In this document: positions 60,519 through 64,000 of the stretch, one piece after another
Layout of the letters: every line of letters starts with the position of its first letter
Numbering within the stretch: the first letter of the stretch is position 1
Virus record (IMG/VR): IMGVR_UViG_3300021964_000050
Coordinates: 1-64,000 of that record
Reading direction: 5' to 3' (one strand)
Length of the DNA: 64,000 nt
From: a virus
Translations under genes and position numbers: made by a program
Notes under the pieces: model-generated
Told to the model about the DNA's origin: nothing
What the model saw: the letters and a program-made list of their open reading frames with translations, nothing else
Database searches by the model: none

Positions 60519-61231
60519 TTCTCCTTGTTACGTCTGATCGGGATAGCAATAATGGCCTGCTTGACAGTCTCGTGCTTCTTTCTGATGCTCTTTGGAGACC
60601 GCCCCGACGAGGCCAGTTCTTTTGGAAGAGTGATACTAGCAAGTGCCTCATGGAGTTGTCCAGTATCTCTCTCATGGGTTCCGAGATTCCATGCGATGAG
60701 TTCTTCTAAAGCGGCAAGTCGGTCGGATGTATACGGCTCTGGGTCATCAGTGCGGAGAATATCTGCCACTACCTCAGGGTATCTCAATAGGGCTTCCTCA
60801 CAGTACAGCAACACTGCCTTACGCATCTCACGGGTATCGGAGAACAGACCGTCGTTGGGCATACCGTCTAACAACCACTGTAGTACCTCATCGTCTTTGG
60901 TCACATCCGCATCGAACATCAGTTCGTTCTGCACGTCATTGGTACAGAACAGTGGTGCTGGCATGGCAACCTGACCTGCCGATGATTGGTAAAAACGATC
61001 AATGACGTCCTTGAGTATGTCAGCGCTAAAACCCTGCTTCAAGCGTCGTGAGAAGAAGATGTTCAACATACTCTTGTCATCCTCGTCACAACGCTGACTC
61101 ATACGCATATCACGGTGGTATGCGAAGTAATTCGTCAAGTCCCTAACGGGGCGACTGACGTATCGATTACGTGGTGCGGTGTCTGTCCAACCCATATCTT
61201 GCTCCTCTGGATCTGCTCCGAATGTTGGCAT
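60512..61231 (-). CDS. Hypothetical replication-operon protein (239 aa)
   Basis: First gene of the replication operon. Helical: 'LTNYFAYHRDMRMSQRCDEDDKSMLNIFFSRRLKQGFSADILKDVIDRFYQS' recalls the C-terminal domain of replication initiators that contact helicase loaders (FxxR...G.....L..MIDxFF). 'PKSIRKKHETVKQAIIAIPIRR' is basic. Possibly an initiator or loader partner; unproven. Confidence 0.75.
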   Translation of the reverse strand: MPTFGADPEEQDMGWTDTAPRNRYVSRPVRDLTNYFAYHRDMRMSQRCDEDDKSMLNIFFSRRLKQGFSADILKDVIDRFYQSSAGQVAMPAPLFCTNDVQNELMFDADVTKDDEVLQWLLDGMPNDGLFSDTREMRKAVLLYCEEALLRYPEVVADILRTDDPEPYTSDRLAALEELIAWNLGTHERDTGQLHEALASITLPKELASSGRSPKSIRKKHETVKQAIIAIPIRRNKENW

Positions 61232-61248
61232 TTATACCCCTGCATGAG

Positions 61249-61280
61249 GAACGGCCCCCCGGTTTCCCGAGAGGCCGTTC
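61249..61280 (-). promoter_or_regulatory. Leader hairpin upstream of the replication operon
   Basis: GAACGGCC / GGCCGTTC, 8-bp stem with a 16-nt loop that can itself pair (CCCGG/CCGGG type), located between the promoter at 61.33 kb and the first gene. No U-run; a leader structure or attenuator. Confidence 0.5.
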
Positions 61281-61324
61281 ACCCATACCGTTGAAAGAGA
61301 CACCATCCCAAGGTGCCCACAGTT

Positions 61325-61353
61325 ATAGTACCAGTTAGTGACAGCCCTGTCAA
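61325..61353 (-). promoter_or_regulatory. Promoter of the replication operon
   Basis: Minus strand: consensus -35 TTGACA (61353-61348), 17-bp spacer, -10 TACTAT (61330-61325). The predicted start near 61318 gives an ~85-nt leader. Confidence 0.72.
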
Positions 61354-61356
61354 GTA

Positions 61357-62181
61357 TCACTCAGATAACGCCTTCAACATCCACAGGCGAGCCTGCCCGA
61401 GAACAAGGTGCGCCATGTCAGTGTTAAACCCCGGCTTTTGATGTTGCTGGAAGTCGTGAATAAGGTTGACTAGTTGAGTTCCCCATTCAGTAGGGTCAAC
61501 AAACTGTACGGTAGGGGGATCGACCTCACCGGCGATAACGGGGGTGTCGTCCTCAACTGGGGCTGGGTCATCGGTTTGTACGTCTTCAACCTGACCAAAC
61601 AACTCTTCGATGATGCCGCTCTTGGTCTTAGCCGAACACCCTATGCGCTCGCCGTACCGCTTGACTGCGCCCGCCGTCATGACCTCCAACTCGTCACGGG
61701 TAAAGCGGGTGTCATCCTCTTCTTCGTCGCTTTCCGCAGGTGCCGGTTCTGGCTCTGGCATCTCATAGTCAATGACGATGGGGGCAAGACCATTGCTGAG
61801 TTCCTTGACCTGCACGCCCTCCTTAAGGTGATCCATGACGTATTGGATTAGGGATGGGGTGGCGTCGTTCTCGTCGTCATCCCACAAGAACAATACTTCG
61901 TCGGCTTCCTTCAGCATGGCGTCGACGGGATGACGGCTCTGTGTGACTACACAGTTATCTGCATCACGGAAATGCCGTGTAACTTCCTGCTCGGGGCGGT
62001 GGTACAGACTGAACTGAATCTCGTTGTCCAGCAAATACCCATAGACGGTCTCCATAGCCTCAGGCATGGGGCGTCCGAACCAGCCGACCATAATGGTGTC
62101 GTCAGGAGACAACACATCGTTCAGTGACTCTTTAATGGCGGCTTCGCTAGCGGCTCCGGTGCCAATGATGGCGTACTTCAT
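61357..62181 (-). CDS. Rossmann-like protein with SAP/HeH-like motif
   Basis: 274 residues. N-terminus 'MKYAIIGTGAASEAAIKESLNDVLSPDDTIMVGWFGRPMP' and 'ADEVLFLWDDDEND' suggest a Rossmann-like fold (~1-130). An acidic linker follows, then 'FTRDELEVMTAGAVKRYGERIGCSAKTKSGIIEELFG', a helix-extension-helix (SAP-like) DNA-binding pattern. C-terminal ~45 residues helical. Possibly a DNA-associated regulator or partition-like protein. Own leader hairpin. Confidence 0.75.
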   Translation of the reverse strand: MKYAIIGTGAASEAAIKESLNDVLSPDDTIMVGWFGRPMPEAMETVYGYLLDNEIQFSLYHRPEQEVTRHFRDADNCVVTQSRHPVDAMLKEADEVLFLWDDDENDATPSLIQYVMDHLKEGVQVKELSNGLAPIVIDYEMPEPEPAPAESDEEEDDTRFTRDELEVMTAGAVKRYGERIGCSAKTKSGIIEELFGQVEDVQTDDPAPVEDDTPVIAGEVDPPTVQFVDPTEWGTQLVNLIHDFQQHQKPGFNTDMAHLVLGQARLWMLKALSE

Positions 62182-62207
62182 AACTCTCCTTCGTGGACGG
62201 GAGAGTT
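62182..62207 (-). promoter_or_regulatory. Hairpin covering the ribosome-binding site of 61357-62181
   Basis: Minus-strand AACTCTCC...GGAGAGTT, an 8-bp stem whose 3' arm contains the Shine-Dalgarno (AAGGAGAG) and ends directly at the ATG. Translation would depend on opening this stem. Confidence 0.6.
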
Positions 62208-62222
62208 ACCCTACCGCCCTAC

Positions 62223-64000
62223 TCAGGGAGTCGTCAAGTAGGTGTCAATGGCGCTCTGCCCGGGGATGGCGTCAGTCGCCACAACGGTGTAGTAATCCTG
62301 TAGTGTCACGGGCAGTGCGCTGGCGAAGAAGTTAATCAACAGCGCCCGAGTACGTTGATATTCCTCGCTGTAGATAGAAACTGATTGATATGAGTTACCG
62401 TTATTCTCACCCTCATAAGACCAGCGGTAGTCGCTGACTGTGTCACCATTTTCATCTACAATCCATCCACCGCGAGTGCTACTGCCGTCAAAGTACTCAC
62501 CGATATGGTTGCGCTCAGCCAATAGTGACGACAGTTCGTAGGTAGTGACAGAACCTAGGTCCACCAAGAACTCGATAAACCCGATAGTCCATTCGTCAGT
62601 TGTCGATAGGTTATCTTCTACGGTAATGCCTGCGGCTGGGGAGTCCCCTGCGCGTGTCAGAGTAGTGGATCTTCCGATGATGTTTCCGGTCTCATCTACC
62701 AGTCTTGCCCACTTCAAGGCACCTGTCCCCACGGCACTGTGTACGGAGAAGTACACCGTATCATCTTCTTTGACCGGAATGGGGCAGTCGATATGGAACA
62801 TGACGTGAGTAACGCCGACGGAAGCCCCTGTTCCCTGAGAGACATACGAAGCACCCGTGTTTGTGTAGGAACCTGAGTACGAAGAGTAGTTCGTAGCGGA
62901 GAAGGCGTAACCCGACACTCCAAATGCGATGTCCCCTGCGGAGTCGGTGTACGCAACAATGTAGTCATTAACGTCAACAGGGATGCCCTCAAACGTAGAC
63001 GCTGACGCTGACGTCCAGTACATACCGGGTAGGTACTCATCCAGTGTAGGCGGGTAAGTATCCTCATCGTTAGCGTCGTAGGTCGTTGGGTCGTAATTAC
63101 CCTGAGAGTAGATAAGTCGCTGTGACTCACACTCGTGCGCCGGTCGGTGCGTAACGGTGCAGTTAGTGATATTGGCGTCTCGGGGATCGGTGATGTAGTT
63201 GACACGCTGTGAGTAGAAAGTTATCTCACGATTAGCCGTATCCACAGACAGGTTGCTTCCAGACAATGCCCTACCATAAGCCTCAATTCCTTCAAGCGTA
63301 CCTTTAGAGCGCCTTAGGTACCCGATGTCGTCAAGGATGGCTCTGATACGGGAAGAGTTGATAAGGGCAGAGTTAGCGCCCACACCAATGGTACGTGCAA
63401 TGGCGTCTAGCACTTCGGTATTTGCTGACGTTGGATCACGAGACACCATCACGTAGTCGATAAGGGTTCGTGTGGTATCCATTTCAAATCCGAAAATAGA
63501 TAAGAACTTAAATAGGGGGCCGACGTAATTACCCGCAGGCAGGCATCCCAGTTCTTTTACGGCGTAGTCCGACGTTGGATCAATGTATTCACCAATAGAT
63601 TGGTCTTGTTGGCGATAGTACTCCGGTATCCGGCTCCATAGCAGCAATGTCGACTTATAGTTCTCGGGGACAATTACCTCAACACTCGCCGCTGGCTCGT
63701 AGTAGTCATCCCCAGCAGTGGATTGGTACCGCACAAACAGGGTGTAGTAAGCCCACTGACCGCCTACCAACTCATTCTGTGTGTACGTGAACGACGTAGA
63801 ACCTTCGGACAAGACGGTTCCAGAAGAAATAGTTGCTGCTGGCCCGTAGGGTGAATAGACCAGCAAGGTCTCTGATGGGGCAGGGTTTTGTCCTAGAGCA
63901 ACCAGTGGAGCACCCCAGTTAATCTGCACAGTTCCGTACGTGACAGGGAACGCCTCTAAGTAACTTTCGACATACTCAATCGGTGGTAACTGATAACCGT
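62223..64000 (-). CDS. Partial tail/baseplate protein (P2 gpI-like segment)
   Basis: The frame stays open to the right edge: codons upstream of the GTG at 63929 still read as sensible protein (QLPPIEYVESYLEAF...), so the true start lies outside. N-terminal Fn3-like part ('SETLLVYSPYG...YTLFVRY'), then 'LLWSRIPEYYRQQD', 'GPLFKFLSIFGFEMDTTRTLIDYV' and 'RIRAILDDIGYLRRSKGTLEGIEAYGRALSG', the tail protein I-like pattern. A carbohydrate-binding-like beta region ends the protein. Likely baseplate-to-fibre connector. Confidence 0.82.
   Translation of the reverse strand, partial: GYQLPPIEYVESYLEAFPVTYGTVQINWGAPLVALGQNPAPSETLLVYSPYGPAATISSGTVLSEGSTSFTYTQNELVGGQWAYYTLFVRYQSTAGDDYYEPAASVEVIVPENYKSTLLLWSRIPEYYRQQDQSIGEYIDPTSDYAVKELGCLPAGNYVGPLFKFLSIFGFEMDTTRTLIDYVMVSRDPTSANTEVLDAIARTIGVGANSALINSSRIRAILDDIGYLRRSKGTLEGIEAYGRALSGSNLSVDTANREITFYSQRVNYITDPRDANITNCTVTHRPAHECESQRLIYSQGNYDPTTYDANDEDTYPPTLDEYLPGMYWTSASASTFEGIPVDVNDYIVAYTDSAGDIAFGVSGYAFSATNYSSYSGSYTNTGASYVSQGTGASVGVTHVMFHIDCPIPVKEDDTVYFSVHSAVGTGALKWARLVDETGNIIGRSTTLTRAGDSPAAGITVEDNLSTTDEWTIGFIEFLVDLGSVTTYELSSLLAERNHIGEYFDGSSTRGGWIVDENGDTVSDYRWSYEGENNGNSYQSVSIYSEEYQRTRALLINFFASALPVTLQDYYTVVATDAIPGQSAIDTYLTTP

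Noticed and set aside
1-64000. Search by eye for tRNA genes, CRISPR arrays, integrase/att sites and insertion sequences
   Set aside because: No cloverleaf, spacer-repeat array, tyrosine/serine recombinase or terminal-inverted-repeat transposase was recognised; a tRNA scan and profile search would be decisive.

Overview
The window looks like a 64 kb segment of a tailed-phage genome (Caudoviricetes) that infects an actinobacterium. It carries terminase, portal, scaffold and capsid genes, tail-fibre genes and a complete DNA replication module. The host assignment rests on three WhiB-type Fe-S regulators, promoters whose -10 box lies 6-7 nt before the start codon (leaderless transcripts), and several actinophage-type small proteins. 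I see no integrase, tRNA, CRISPR array, insertion sequence, tape-measure protein or clear endolysin. Both window edges cut through tail genes, so the missing part of the genome most likely holds the tail tube, tape measure and baseplate.

Layout. (1) 1-16.4 kb, minus strand: virion module read right to left: membrane and small proteins, terminase large subunit, small virion-associated proteins, a DnaQ-like exonuclease, portal, scaffold, capsid, Ig-like structural proteins and three fibre proteins, one with an S74 chaperone tail. (2) 16.4-23.5 kb, mostly minus strand: a LysM-like protein (plus strand), WhiB, adenosylcobalamin-dependent (class II) ribonucleotide reductase, a methyltransferase, and a cassette with an Arr-like ADP-ribosyltransferase and a Cys/His protein. 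(3) 23.5-24.45 kb: non-coding hub where leftward and rightward transcription diverge, with clustered DnaA boxes and six TGTGAC-N4-GTCACA palindromes; the best candidate for the origin and a master control region. (4) 25.0-36.5 kb, plus strand: visibly more GC-rich early block with a SNF2 ATPase, a MoxR AAA+ ATPase plus metallopeptidase-VWA pair, a pyrimidine-dimer glycosylase and many very small overlapping genes. The larger genes are separated by strong hairpins followed by a recurring ACCCATACC element. (5) 36.6-42.2 kb, minus strand: phosphoesterase, glycosyltransferase, two WhiB proteins, a DUF6378 protein and unknowns. (6) 42.2-46.9 kb, minus strand: a run of low-complexity G/P/R/Q-rich proteins. 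(7) 46.9-61.2 kb, minus strand: SpoVS-like protein, Hjc-like and Cas4-like nucleases, RecA, family A DNA polymerase, ssDNA-binding protein, MerR-like protein, second SNF2 ATPase, primase, DnaB helicase and DnaC-like loader. (8) 61.3-64 kb: a Rossmann/SAP-like protein and a partial tail protein.

How it works together. The replication genes form one tightly overlapping operon (ATGA, GTGA, TGATG and TAATG junctions) behind a near-consensus promoter at 61.33 kb. The cobalamin-dependent reductase would supply dNTPs. The plus-strand early block and the minus-strand ADP-ribosyltransferase cassette flank the hub and are the best places to look for host take-over functions. Functions are read from protein motifs by eye; no database search was run. 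Many start codons were moved from the longest ORF to the codon supported by a Shine-Dalgarno sequence or gene overlap.
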